DNA of 64,000 bases, from NCBI GenBank assembly GCA_910579285.1, contig CAJTTT010000015.1:1-64000 (forward strand). Reading direction: 5' to 3'. The notes beneath the pieces were generated by a model. It was not told the origin of the DNA. It ran no database searches and saw only the letters and a list, made by a program, of their open reading frames with translations. The DNA is from an uncultured Lachnospiraceae bacterium. Its GTDB lineage: Bacteria; Bacillota; Clostridia; Lachnospirales; Lachnospiraceae. Made by a program: the position numbers and the translations under genes. Positions 36,687 through 44,566 of the stretch are shown in pieces (position 1 is the stretch's first letter; each line of letters begins with the position of its first letter).

Positions 36687-37349
36687 TCACACATCCGTCT
36701 TTAACAGCCCTGCCTTGAGCAAATCAGTCAATTCCTCTACCGTTACACTTTCCCCTTTTTCCATACAATCCAGACAATAGGAAAACAGCCTGCCAAACAG
36801 CTCTTTTCTGTCGTTCTCCTCCACTTCCTGTTCCATGACTGCGGGCCGAATTTGACCCAATAAGTCAATTACGCTGCCGAGCTCTTCCGGCAGACTTCCC
36901 TCAAGTTCCCTTCTCACCCACGATGCCGCAAACGGGCTTTTCCCGTCTGTGGAAATCCCGATGGTGAGGGGGCCTTCCTTAATCAGCGCCGGAAAGAAAA
37001 ACGTGCATTTTTCCCTGTCATCCACCACGTTGACCGGTATCCGCCGCGCTTTGCAGCAATCCGCAATCTCTCCGTTCAACACGGTATCGTCTGTGGCCGC
37101 GATCACAAAATCCGCATGCTCCAGATCTTCCAGCCGAAACGCCCGCTCCTCAAACTGAAGAGAGGCCGCCGCACCTTCCTGCAGCAGCTTCCCCTGTGTT
37201 TTCACACACGCTTCTATATCCGGCGCAATCACCGTCAGATCCGGGCCGAAGGAGAGCAGCCTCTCCACTTTTCTGGCCGCCACATTTCCGCCGCCCACAA
37301 TCACGCCGCATTTTCCCTCCAGTTCCATAAAAAAAGGAAAATATCCCAT
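36687..37349 (-). CDS. Precorrin-2 dehydrogenase / sirohydrochlorin ferrochelatase
   Basis: This 220-residue protein matches the CysG N-terminal/Met8 family, which oxidises precorrin-2 with NAD and in some members inserts iron to form siroheme. The NAD fold GVIVGGGNVAARKVERLL, VIAATDD, NVVDDREKCTFFFPALI and ISTDGKSPFAASWVR are intact. No separate SirB/CbiK-type chelatase is in the operon, so this protein may perform both steps; that is inferred. GGGAG precedes the ATG, and hemA ends 14 bases upstream. Confidence 0.93.
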   Translation of the reverse strand: MGYFPFFMELEGKCGVIVGGGNVAARKVERLLSFGPDLTVIAPDIEACVKTQGKLLQEGAAASLQFEERAFRLEDLEHADFVIAATDDTVLNGEIADCCKARRIPVNVVDDREKCTFFFPALIKEGPLTIGISTDGKSPFAASWVRRELEGSLPEELGSVIDLLGQIRPAVMEQEVEENDRKELFGRLFSYCLDCMEKGESVTVEELTDLLKAGLLKTDV

Positions 37350-37363
37350 GAAAATGCTCCCTC

Positions 37364-38497
37364 TTATATGACTGTAGCAGTCAACGCCTGTAAAACCCGC
37401 TCAAAGGAGCCGCTGTCCAACCCGTCCCGCAGCAGATACAGCAGCTTCTCCCCAGAGCAGCCGGCATACCGCTCTTTCCATTGCACATCAGCCTCGGTAA
37501 ACCGATGAAAGGCCAGCGTCTTACTGAGCTTTTCCAGTTCCTCCTCCAAAATCTCTTCCGCAACCGCAAAAGCCTGCTGTTTGCGCATGTTATTTTCCCT
37601 GGCCAGCCCTTTGACATCATCAAGGGCCACAAGACGGCAATGCGCCAGCTTCCCGATCTGGGCGTCCAGATCCGGCGGCATGGATATGTCAAGAAAGAGC
37701 CTTTCCTTCCAGGTCCGTATGGCCTCTTGCACCCGTCCCGCGGTCAGCGTATAGTGGGGACTTGCCGTTGCCGATATCACGGCATCCGCCTCTTCCAGGG
37801 CAGCATAGCGTTCCTGGTAGTCCACATGCGTCACCTGCCCGCCGCCGCTTTGGCAGATTCCGTTGTGCGACCGCACTGTGGCTATGATGCGGACATTTTT
37901 CTGACTTAACAGATTTTTCAATATAATGCTTCCCATCTGCCCGCTGCTGCCCATCAGGAGCACCGTCTTATGGGACAGCGGCATGCGCGCCACCTCACTG
38001 GCCGCCAGCGTTGCCACAGAGACCGCCGTTTTCGAGATCATCGTCTCCGTCTTCACCCGCTTGGCGCAGGCAAGGGCCGCCTGAAAAGCGCTGTTTAACT
38101 CAAACCCGGTATGCCCGGCCTCCTTGGCAGTCATGTAAGCGTCCCGCGTCTGACCGAGAATTTCATCCTCGCCGAGCACCATAGACTCCATACCGCAGAC
38201 CACACGGAACAGATGGCGCAGCGCCTTTCGTCCCTGATACCTTCTGACCAGATTCCGAATCTGCTCGCTCTCGCTCCCCGAAAAATCTGCGAGTATTTCC
38301 TCCAATCCGGGAAAACAGTTCTCCTCCCCCTGCACATAAATCTCCGTGCGGTTGCAGGTGGAGAGCAGTACACACTGCTCCACCCCTGCGGCCGCCCGGA
38401 CTTTTTTCAGAAAATCTCCCGCGGATTCTCCCGGAATATAAAACTTCTGCCGTTCCCCGGAAGCTGCCGTCTTATGACTGATACTGATACACTCCAT
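37364..38497 (-). CDS. hemA: Glutamyl-tRNA reductase
   Basis: HemA reduces glutamyl-tRNA to glutamate-1-semialdehyde with NADPH, the first tetrapyrrole step. The catalytic Cys48 lies in LLSTCNRTEIY; MVLGEDEILGQ and the NADPH fold VLLMGSSGQMGSIIL follow. At 377 residues it is shorter than typical (about 420-450), consistent with a compact C-terminal dimerisation domain. The start lies five bases after the reductase-fusion stop codon with only a weak ribosome site, so it is probably translationally coupled. Confidence 0.95.
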   Translation of the reverse strand: MECISISHKTAASGERQKFYIPGESAGDFLKKVRAAAGVEQCVLLSTCNRTEIYVQGEENCFPGLEEILADFSGSESEQIRNLVRRYQGRKALRHLFRVVCGMESMVLGEDEILGQTRDAYMTAKEAGHTGFELNSAFQAALACAKRVKTETMISKTAVSVATLAASEVARMPLSHKTVLLMGSSGQMGSIILKNLLSQKNVRIIATVRSHNGICQSGGGQVTHVDYQERYAALEEADAVISATASPHYTLTAGRVQEAIRTWKERLFLDISMPPDLDAQIGKLAHCRLVALDDVKGLARENNMRKQQAFAVAEEILEEELEKLSKTLAFHRFTEADVQWKERYAGCSGEKLLYLLRDGLDSGSFERVLQALTATVI

Positions 38498-38502
38498 CTC
38501 TG

Positions 38503-41088
38503 TTAACAGGTGGCTCCGCCATGCAGATGCATCTTCGCCCCGATGATTTCTTCCTTTCTCGCAAGCAGGTCATCCGCCATAAGCTGCGCCTGCACGTTCT
38601 CAAATCCCAGCCTGCTTATCGTGTCCGCGAAACGCTCCCCTGTGCTGCCCTGTTCCCGGAACAGCAGGATCGCCTTTTCCAGAACGGAAAGCACTTCCTC
38701 CTCATCCAGGAATATCTTATTCAGCGCTAACCCGTGTGCCACTCTCTTGCCCCATCGTCCGCCGATATAGATGCGGTAGCCGTACGCGCTCTCCTCCGAT
38801 GCCTTAAACGGACATTTGCCCACACAGCGGCCGCAGTTATTGCACTTGTCAGGATCGATCACCAGCTTGCCGTCCACCACCTGGGAAGCCTCCACCGGGC
38901 ACGCCAGGGAAACCTGACAGATCCGGCATCCCTTACAATTCTCCAGATCAATCACAGGCACCCTCTGTCCCACGATGCCGAAGTCATTCAGATCCGGCTT
39001 CACACAGTTGTTCGGACAGCCGCCCACCGCAATCTTGAACTTATGCGGCAGTTTCACGGACGCGTAACCGTGGAAGAAACGCTCGTGTATCTTATCGGAT
39101 AACGCATAGGAATCCAACAGGCCATACTGGCACGTCGTTCCCTTGCACGCCACAACCGGGCGCACCTTGGATCCGGTTCCGCCGGTCTCTAGTCCCTCTT
39201 CCGCCAGAAATGCGCGCACATTCTCGATCTGGTCAAAAGGCACGCCCACAATTTCCATCGTCAGACGGGTTGTCATTGCCACATCGCCGCTTCCGTAACG
39301 CTCCGCCGCCTCCGCAATTTTCCTGTGCTCCGCCGCGGTTATTTTTCCGTTTCTCGTAATCACGCGGACGTTAAAATTGTCCGTTCCTTTATTGTGCAGA
39401 CAGCCAAGCGCCTTCACCCGGGTAATTTCTCCCGCTGGCACCGTCACCACACCGGGCTTGCGCTCCACCTTCACCACGTTGAAGAAGGAAGCGCCCTCCA
39501 GCACCTTTGTGTTCGTGTAACCGAAGCGTTTCAGTCTGTTCTGCAGAAGATATGCTCTCTTGCCCTTCGCGCAGACAAGCAGAAGCTTTTCATCCTTTGC
39601 AAGTCCGGGCACCTCGCCCTTTACCTTGAGCAGGTCCACATAGTCGGCGCCCGCAATCACAGGCCCCATCGGATTCACGTCGATGACACGGTACCCTTCG
39701 GCAGCCCCCGCCAGATATTCCGCGGGCGTAAAGCTGTCCATATCACCCGTTATTTTATTCAACAGCATATGAACCGCCTGCACAAAGGGATGGATCGCCG
39801 TGGAGAACGGAGGCGCATAGGCCAGATCCAGACAGGTCATCTGCTCTAACGTTGCTCCAAAGGTCACCGCCATCACACCGATATCCGTCACCTTATCCAC
39901 CGCACCCGGGCCAAGCACCTGCACGCCAAGCAGTTTGTGTGTCGCCGCGTCCGCTACCAGCTTGATCGCAAACCATGCGCTGCCGGGATAATAGTGGGCC
40001 TTGTCGTCCGTCACTGCCAGCACGCAGACGGGGTCATACCCTGCCGCCCTGGCCTGTTCCTCGGAAAGCCCGGTCCTGCCGCCCGAAAGCCCCGGCAGCT
40101 TCACAACGCCGGTTCCCAGCACGCCCGGATAAGCCACATCCCTGCCGCCAAGAGCAAGCGCCAGCGTCCGCCCTTCCATATTGGCGGAGGAACCCATCGG
40201 CGACCACTGTCTTTCCCCGGTGAGGCGGTTTTTCACCATGACACAGTCGCCCGCCGCGTAGACATCCGGCACATTGGTAGCCATCTGATCGTCCACCAAT
40301 ATGGTTCCTTTCATCATTTCAATCCCTGTATCCTGCAAAAATCCTGTGTTCGGACGGATGCCGATGGAGAGAACCACCACGTCCGCGGGCAGAAGGCCCT
40401 TGTCTGTCTGCACGCCTTCCGCTCTCCCGTCCCCGGTAACCCCTTCCAGCTTCGTGGCTGTCATCACCCGGATGCCCTTCTTTTCCAGATGGCGCACTGC
40501 ATAATCCGCCATCTCTCCGTCAAAGCCGGGCATAATCTGGGGCGCCATGTCGATCAAAGTCACCGACAGCCCTTTCTCCAAAAGATTCTCCGCCACTTCC
40601 AGACCGATGAAGCCGCCGCCCACTACCACGGCACGCTTCACATCACCGCCCGCTATGTAATCTCTCGTCTCGATGGCGTCATCGGGCGTGCGCATCACGA
40701 AGACACCCTGCAGATTTAAGCCGGGAAGCGGCGGAACCACAGGGGATGCCCCCACCGCCATGATACAGGCGTCATACGCATAGGTTTCCTCCACACCCGT
40801 GCGGAGATTTTTCGCTGTCGCTTTCTTTCCGGCAGTGTCGAGCTCCACCACCTCGCGCTGCGGATAAACTACGGCGCCGGTGAGCGAACTGTATTTCTCC
40901 GGCGTATTTACAATCAACTGCTCTTTCTCCGGGATTGCTCCGCCCACATAATAAGGAAGCCCGCATCCCGCGTAGGAAATGTCCTTTCCCTTGGTGACAA
41001 TGGTCACCTCCGCTTCCGGGTTTACTCTCTTAAATTTAGCAGCGGCTTTCGTTCCCGCCGCAACACCGCCGATTACCAGTAGCTTCAT
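38503..41088 (-). CDS. CoA-disulfide-reductase/rhodanese/sulfite-reductase-like/ferredoxin fusion
   Basis: This multidomain redox enzyme has 861 residues. Residues 1-450 are an FAD/NAD(P) disulfide reductase of the CoA-disulfide-reductase type, with Cys42 in YAGCGLPYY. Residues 455-550 are rhodanese-like, with Cys506 in VCAKGKR. Residues 555-710 are a nitrite/sulfite-reductase half with siroheme/4Fe-4S cysteines at 648, 653, 691 and 695 (CKGTTC and CPNNC). Then come two 4Fe-4S ferredoxin clusters (718-730 and 749-759). GGAGGAGG precedes the ATG at 41088. It heads the siroheme operon. A sulfite, polysulfide or persulfide reductase fits; nitrite is less likely. Confidence 0.88.
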   Translation of the reverse strand: MKLLVIGGVAAGTKAAAKFKRVNPEAEVTIVTKGKDISYAGCGLPYYVGGAIPEKEQLIVNTPEKYSSLTGAVVYPQREVVELDTAGKKATAKNLRTGVEETYAYDACIMAVGASPVVPPLPGLNLQGVFVMRTPDDAIETRDYIAGGDVKRAVVVGGGFIGLEVAENLLEKGLSVTLIDMAPQIMPGFDGEMADYAVRHLEKKGIRVMTATKLEGVTGDGRAEGVQTDKGLLPADVVVLSIGIRPNTGFLQDTGIEMMKGTILVDDQMATNVPDVYAAGDCVMVKNRLTGERQWSPMGSSANMEGRTLALALGGRDVAYPGVLGTGVVKLPGLSGGRTGLSEEQARAAGYDPVCVLAVTDDKAHYYPGSAWFAIKLVADAATHKLLGVQVLGPGAVDKVTDIGVMAVTFGATLEQMTCLDLAYAPPFSTAIHPFVQAVHMLLNKITGDMDSFTPAEYLAGAAEGYRVIDVNPMGPVIAGADYVDLLKVKGEVPGLAKDEKLLLVCAKGKRAYLLQNRLKRFGYTNTKVLEGASFFNVVKVERKPGVVTVPAGEITRVKALGCLHNKGTDNFNVRVITRNGKITAAEHRKIAEAAERYGSGDVAMTTRLTMEIVGVPFDQIENVRAFLAEEGLETGGTGSKVRPVVACKGTTCQYGLLDSYALSDKIHERFFHGYASVKLPHKFKIAVGGCPNNCVKPDLNDFGIVGQRVPVIDLENCKGCRICQVSLACPVEASQVVDGKLVIDPDKCNNCGRCVGKCPFKASEESAYGYRIYIGGRWGKRVAHGLALNKIFLDEEEVLSVLEKAILLFREQGSTGERFADTISRLGFENVQAQLMADDLLARKEEIIGAKMHLHGGATC

Positions 41089-41150
41089 CGTATACCTCCT
41101 CCGTGATACCACCTGCTGCTTTCTCTATTAAAACTCCACATAAAAGATAT

Positions 41151-41215
41151 GCCAGACTCATGTTGCTATTATACCTCAGCAGGATTTTCATAGCAAACAA
41201 AACTTTGAGTCTGGC
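41151..41215 (-). promoter_or_regulatory. Promoter of the siroheme operon framed by inverted repeats
   Basis: On the minus strand TTGCTA (41191-41196) and TATAAT (41168-41173) are 17 bases apart. They are enclosed by a perfect 10-bp inverted repeat, GCCAGACTCA at 41151-41160 and TGAGTCTGGC at 41206-41215, and a nested TTGCTAT (41163-41169) with ATAGCAA (41190-41196). One outer arm is just upstream of -35 and the other downstream of the start. This looks like a two-site operator or a cruciform-forming control region. Confidence 0.65.
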
Positions 41216-41269
41216 AGAATAATTTGTGTATGGATGGCGGAATACATGCTTCCTTTATACTGCGCTTTT

Positions 41270-42286
41270 TCAGACGATTCCATCCGCCACAGCCCGAAAA
41301 AATTCCACATGCTTAAGCTCATACCCTTTTTCCATGAAATTCGGGTCCGCGCTCGTCTTTACAATAATGATCTGTTTTACAGGGTTTACATAAATCCACT
41401 GTCCATAGACGCCGATTGCCATAAATTCGCCTTCCTCCCCTTCCGGCACCCACCACTGGTATCCGTATCCGATTGCGTTGTACGCGTCATGGTTTGCGCC
41501 CGGTTTTGAGTATTCCGCGCTGACATCCATGCTGTCCCGCACCCAGCTTTCACTGAGAATCTGCTCTCCGTTATAGATGCCCCCATTCAAATACAGCCTG
41601 GCAAACCGCGCATAGTCCCTGAGGGAAACGCTTAAGCCCCCCATTGCAAGCTCCGTCCCGTTGCTCAACGTCCAATACGCATCGTGGGCAGCGCCAATTT
41701 TTTTCCAGAGCTTTTCCTCCATATATTCCGCCAGGCTGTATCCCGTTGCGTTTGTGATAACCTTCCCAAGAATCTCTGTGTTGATGCTCAGATACCGCCG
41801 GTAGGTGTACGGCTCCTCCTGCATGCCGTATTTTGCAATGACTTTCATGGCCGGGCTTCCCATCAGCGTCCGCATGGAAAAGCCGCTCATATCCGTATCT
41901 TCGTTAAAGTCGATCCCGGAAGCCATCTGTAAACAGGCCTTAATCGGAATGTCCTCCAGCTTTGTATTCTTAAATTCCGGGATATATTTCCCAAGCGGAT
42001 CCTCCAGAAAGGCGCCTACAGGATACCGCGTATTTTCAAAAACAAATTCTTCTGTCAATGCAGCATTGTCTTCCTGCAAGAACTGAAACGTGTTTTCTCC
42101 CCGGCTGATTTTTTTCGTTGGCTGGATTTCCGGCGTATGCTGGAATGTGTGCGCCAGATTTTCGTCCTTAAAACTGTTCAGAGAAACATGGAGCGTCTTT
42201 ATTTTCTCCCCAAAGCAGGCCCATATGATCCCTGCCAAAACAACAATACTGCCGGCCGTAACCCAAATCCATCTCATTTTTTTCAT
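41270..42286 (-). CDS. Beta-lactamase-family serine hydrolase lacking the SxxK segment
   Basis: The protein of 338 residues has an N-terminal membrane anchor (WIWVTAGSIVVLAGIIWACF). From FLEDPLGKYIPEF onward it follows the PF00144 class C beta-lactamase/esterase pattern (LLQMASGIDF-like segment, YRRYLSINTEILGKVI, GYGYQWWV). The part that normally precedes it, with the nucleophile motif SVTKS, is absent: FENTRYPVGA runs straight into FLEDP. An in-frame deletion is likely, leaving a catalytically dead protein or pseudogene. AAAGGAG precedes the ATG at 42286. Confidence 0.75.
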   Translation of the reverse strand: MKKMRWIWVTAGSIVVLAGIIWACFGEKIKTLHVSLNSFKDENLAHTFQHTPEIQPTKKISRGENTFQFLQEDNAALTEEFVFENTRYPVGAFLEDPLGKYIPEFKNTKLEDIPIKACLQMASGIDFNEDTDMSGFSMRTLMGSPAMKVIAKYGMQEEPYTYRRYLSINTEILGKVITNATGYSLAEYMEEKLWKKIGAAHDAYWTLSNGTELAMGGLSVSLRDYARFARLYLNGGIYNGEQILSESWVRDSMDVSAEYSKPGANHDAYNAIGYGYQWWVPEGEEGEFMAIGVYGQWIYVNPVKQIIIVKTSADPNFMEKGYELKHVEFFRAVADGIV

Positions 42287-42317
42287 AGCATTCTCTCCTT
42301 TGCTTTTTTCTAATTCC

Positions 42318-42348
42318 ATCATAATCCGTACAGTAACTGTACGGTCAA
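42318..42348 (-). promoter_or_regulatory. MerR-type promoter of the serine hydrolase gene
   Basis: On the minus strand TTGACC (42343-42348) and TATGAT (42318-42323) are separated by 19 bases. The spacer is filled by a perfect 9-1-9 palindrome (42326-42344, CCGTACAGT with ACTGTACGG around one base). A 19-base spacer containing a dyad is the hallmark of promoters activated by MerR/SoxR-family proteins. No MerR gene is in the window. Confidence 0.75.
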
Positions 42349-42477
42349 GAGCTTTCTTCAGAAATCTTTCATCCGTACAAATGCCCGCAAAAACAAATTG
42401 AGATATGCCTGCATATTGTTTATAATAATAAATAAGAAGAAAAAACACAGACAACATGGAGAAAGGGGGACGCATCT

Positions 42478-43077
42478 ATGTATCATATCATTACAATCGA
42501 ACGGCGTTATGCCAGCGGGGGACACGAGATCGGAAAAAAACTGGCGGAAGCGCTGGGCTATAAACTGTATGACCGCAATATCCTGCTGGAAGCGGCGCAG
42601 AAACTCGACATACCTTTTTACAAGATAGAGGCGCTTGAGGAGAGCAGTTCCGGCAATGTCCTTTTAAACCTTTCCAAGACACCCCTGGGCGGAACTTCTG
42701 GAAACAGGAACCTGCCTCTGGCGGATCAGCTTTTTCTGGAGGAAAAGCGCATCATCGAAAAAGCCGCCGAGGAGGGAAACTGTGTGATTGTGGGAAGGGC
42801 CTCCGGCTACATCTTAAGGGAGCGGGAAGACTGCCTGAAAGTATTTATCTATGCCGACCACGAAAAGAGAATCCAGCGCGCCATCGAGCGGGAGGGCATC
42901 AAAAAGGAGGAGGCCGAGAACGCCCTGAAAAAGAACGACAAGAGAAGAAAGAATTTTTACAATGCGCTCACCACGCACGAGTGGGGTGATCCGAAATGCC
43001 ATGATCTTTACATGAACGCCGGAAATCTGGGGATTGATCTCTGCGTCAGGATTTTGATGGAGGCAGCGAGGGGATAG
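42478..43077 (+). CDS. Cytidylate-kinase-like P-loop protein
   Basis: This 199-residue protein resembles the Cytidylate_kin2 family. It begins IITIERRYASGGHEIGKKLA, which takes the place of the usual P-loop, then YDRNILLEAAQ, VGRASGYIL and a lid-like DKRRKNFYNALT. Such proteins are common in Clostridia and are thought to be nucleotide kinases, but the substrate has not been settled to my knowledge. It is divergent from the serine hydrolase gene and has its own terminator. GGGGG precedes the ATG. Confidence 0.85.
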   Translation: MYHIITIERRYASGGHEIGKKLAEALGYKLYDRNILLEAAQKLDIPFYKIEALEESSSGNVLLNLSKTPLGGTSGNRNLPLADQLFLEEKRIIEKAAEEGNCVIVGRASGYILREREDCLKVFIYADHEKRIQRAIEREGIKKEEAENALKKNDKRRKNFYNALTTHEWGDPKCHDLYMNAGNLGIDLCVRILMEAARG

Positions 43078-43097
43078 CCTGAAAAGATACATGAGAA

Positions 43098-43135
43098 ACG
43101 CAGATTGACCCAATGGTGTCAATCTGCGTCTTTCT
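43098..43135 (+). terminator. Terminator after the kinase-like gene
   Basis: A 12-bp stem (ACGCAGATTGAC with GTCAATCTGCGT, loop of eight) is followed by a T-rich run. Confidence 0.88.
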
Positions 43136-43174
43136 GTTTTTCCCTGTCTGCCCTGCCTGTCAGCACTTGGAACT

Positions 43175-43594
43175 TTAACTGTTCCTGCGTATCTGAATGA
43201 GACGAAGCAGATCGTCGTAAAGGCCGTCCTGATCCTCCAGGTCAATCATCAGCCACCTCTGTCCATTTCCCTCCTGTGTCTGATGATAGACTTGCTGCAG
43301 CTGCGCCGTACAATCAGAAAGCATTTCTTCCACGGCCGCCTTTTCCTTTTTGCCGACCACCACCAAAACGGTAAAATACCCCTCCCTTGGATAAACCGTG
43401 CACAACGATTTTCCGGCCTTTTTAAACTTAACGTTCCAGCCCCTTTCCCAGCTGCAGGAGCTGTACTCTATTGTTTCATAACAGTGATAGGTGTTCCTAA
43501 TTTCCGCACAAAACTGTGTAAACAGAGGATTTCTGACAAATCCGTCTATTTCCTCTATGGCAGGGCATATATTTTTATCCTGTAAGTCGATCAT
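43175..43594 (-). CDS. DUF3788-like small cytoplasmic protein
   Basis: This 139-residue protein resembles DUF3788: a start MIDLQDKN with conserved acidic residues, then WERGWNVKFKKAGKSLCTVY and FTVLVVVGKKEKAAVEEML, then a tryptophan-containing WLMIDLEDQDG tail. Function is unknown for the family. GGAGG lies six bases before the ATG at 43594. A longer open frame to 43714 overlaps the XRE gene and lacks support. It follows the XRE gene by about 100 bases and may be in the same transcript. Confidence 0.75.
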   Translation of the reverse strand: MIDLQDKNICPAIEEIDGFVRNPLFTQFCAEIRNTYHCYETIEYSSCSWERGWNVKFKKAGKSLCTVYPREGYFTVLVVVGKKEKAAVEEMLSDCTAQLQQVYHQTQEGNGQRWLMIDLEDQDGLYDDLLRLIQIRRNS

Positions 43595-43691
43595 ACGAAT
43601 CCTCCACATTCTGAATGGCTTTTGCGGCACAAGCTGTGCATTCCCCTGTTTTTTCAACATGAATCTGACTCCCCAGCCTTTTATTGTCCAC

Positions 43692-43898
43692 TTAAAAATA
43701 AAATAATTCTTCAAACTTTTTATCTAACGCAATACATAAAACCAACGCTAATTTAGCTGTGGGATTAAACTGTCCTGTTTCTATGGAACTGATTGTATTG
43801 CGGGATACACCAACCAGTTCCGCCAGTTGGTTTTGGGATAATTTCCGTTCTGTCCGCGCTTCCCTAAGACGGTTTTTTAATATAAGTTTATCGTCCAA
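43692..43898 (-). CDS. XRE-family helix-turn-helix regulator
   Basis: A 68-residue Cro/CI-type DNA-binding protein, nearly all one domain: LREARTERKLSQNQLAELVG, then VSRNTISSIETGQFNPT as recognition helix region, then LALVLCIALDKKFEELFYF. Small single-domain XRE proteins of this kind often sit beside a small membrane protein in Firmicutes, as here, 12 bases downstream. It probably represses its own operon through the duplicated TGnCAAG operators at the promoter. Confidence 0.93.
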   Translation of the reverse strand: MDDKLILKNRLREARTERKLSQNQLAELVGVSRNTISSIETGQFNPTAKLALVLCIALDKKFEELFYF

Positions 43899-43910
43899 AT
43901 CATCACCGCC

Positions 43911-44246
43911 TTACAACATCCCAGAGGATGCAAGCAGCTGATAGACATGATATCCCGACATCGCAGATACCATTATGGTATAGATGATTGCCATGACAAG
44001 TTCATGTTTCTTGCGAAGTCTCATGTATTTCATCCAGAATGTCACCATTTCTGGCGTAAAAGAAAGCGCCCACAGCCCCCAATGTATGCCGCCGCCCAGA
44101 AGCATCTGTACCATAGTAAAGGCACCCACAAGAGCAATCATGGCAATGGTCGCTTTTGCACTTGCCTGTTTTAAAATCTCAAGTTCATAGATGTCCTTAT
44201 TTCTATTTTCCGCTCTGCTTCTTTCCAAAATTTCTTCTCTGTTCAC
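43911..44246 (-). CDS. Small membrane protein, DUF6442-like
   Basis: This 111-residue protein begins MNREEILERSRAENRNKDIY and has three hydrophobic segments (IAMIALVGAFTMVQMLL, IHWGLWALSF and VMAIIYTIMVSAMSGYHVY). The start motif resembles DUF6442 proteins, which are typically encoded before a small XRE regulator. GGGGG lies seven bases before the GTG at 44246, so I prefer it over the TTG at 44273. Function unknown; a membrane partner of the regulator is conceivable. Confidence 0.75.
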   Translation of the reverse strand: MNREEILERSRAENRNKDIYELEILKQASAKATIAMIALVGAFTMVQMLLGGGIHWGLWALSFTPEMVTFWMKYMRLRKKHELVMAIIYTIMVSAMSGYHVYQLLASSGML

Positions 44247-44268
44247 AGAAAAACCCCCAGTCCATATT

Positions 44269-44321
44269 GCCAAGTTTTCTTGTCACATCCTCATTATAGT
44301 ACTGCCAAGTTTTCTTGTCAA
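44269..44321 (-). promoter_or_regulatory. Consensus promoter with two identical operators
   Basis: On the minus strand TTGACA (44316-44321) and TATAAT (44293-44298) are both perfect and 17 bases apart. A 17-base direct repeat, GCCAAGTTTTCTTGTCA, occurs at 44269-44285 and 44304-44320. Each copy is itself a dyad, TGnCAAG-N4-CTTGnCA. One covers the -35/spacer and the other the start site and leader. This is a classic XRE-repressor arrangement. Confidence 0.8.
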
Positions 44322-44371
44322 TATTTCTGCAGAGTTTTGTAAAGAAAACAACGCACTGACCTTATTCTATT

Positions 44372-44566
44372 TCAAAACAAATCGCTGTGTGTTCCTGTTC
44401 TTGTCAGATATAATACCAATTCTCCCTTATTAATTTCATAAATCCACAACCCATCTGGTGTAATATGACATTCTCTACATCCAATATAATCTCCACTGAG
44501 AGAATGGTCTTTATTCTTCTCTGACAGCTGTTCTCCTCTTGCCAGTTTTTGAATAATTTCTTCCAT
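44372..44566 (-). pseudogene. Truncated YafQ-type toxin
   Basis: The 64 residues match only the C-terminal two thirds of a YafQ/RelE-fold mRNA interferase: EEIIQKLARGEQLSEKNKDH, then GDYIGCRECHITPDGLWIYE and LYLTRTGTHSDLF with the catalytic-face histidines. The first 30 or so residues that normally precede EEIIQ are missing. The remaining sequence lies out of frame with and overlaps the antitoxin gene. A deletion has therefore joined antitoxin and toxin coding DNA. It is probably not toxic. Confidence 0.8.

Noticed and set aside
41216-41269. Small gene between the serine hydrolase and the siroheme promoter
   Set aside because: The gap is short with no ribosome site; frames there are random.
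42490-43245. Minus-strand frames over the kinase-like gene
   Set aside because: They are antisense to a gene with a good start and terminator and lack recognisable sequence.
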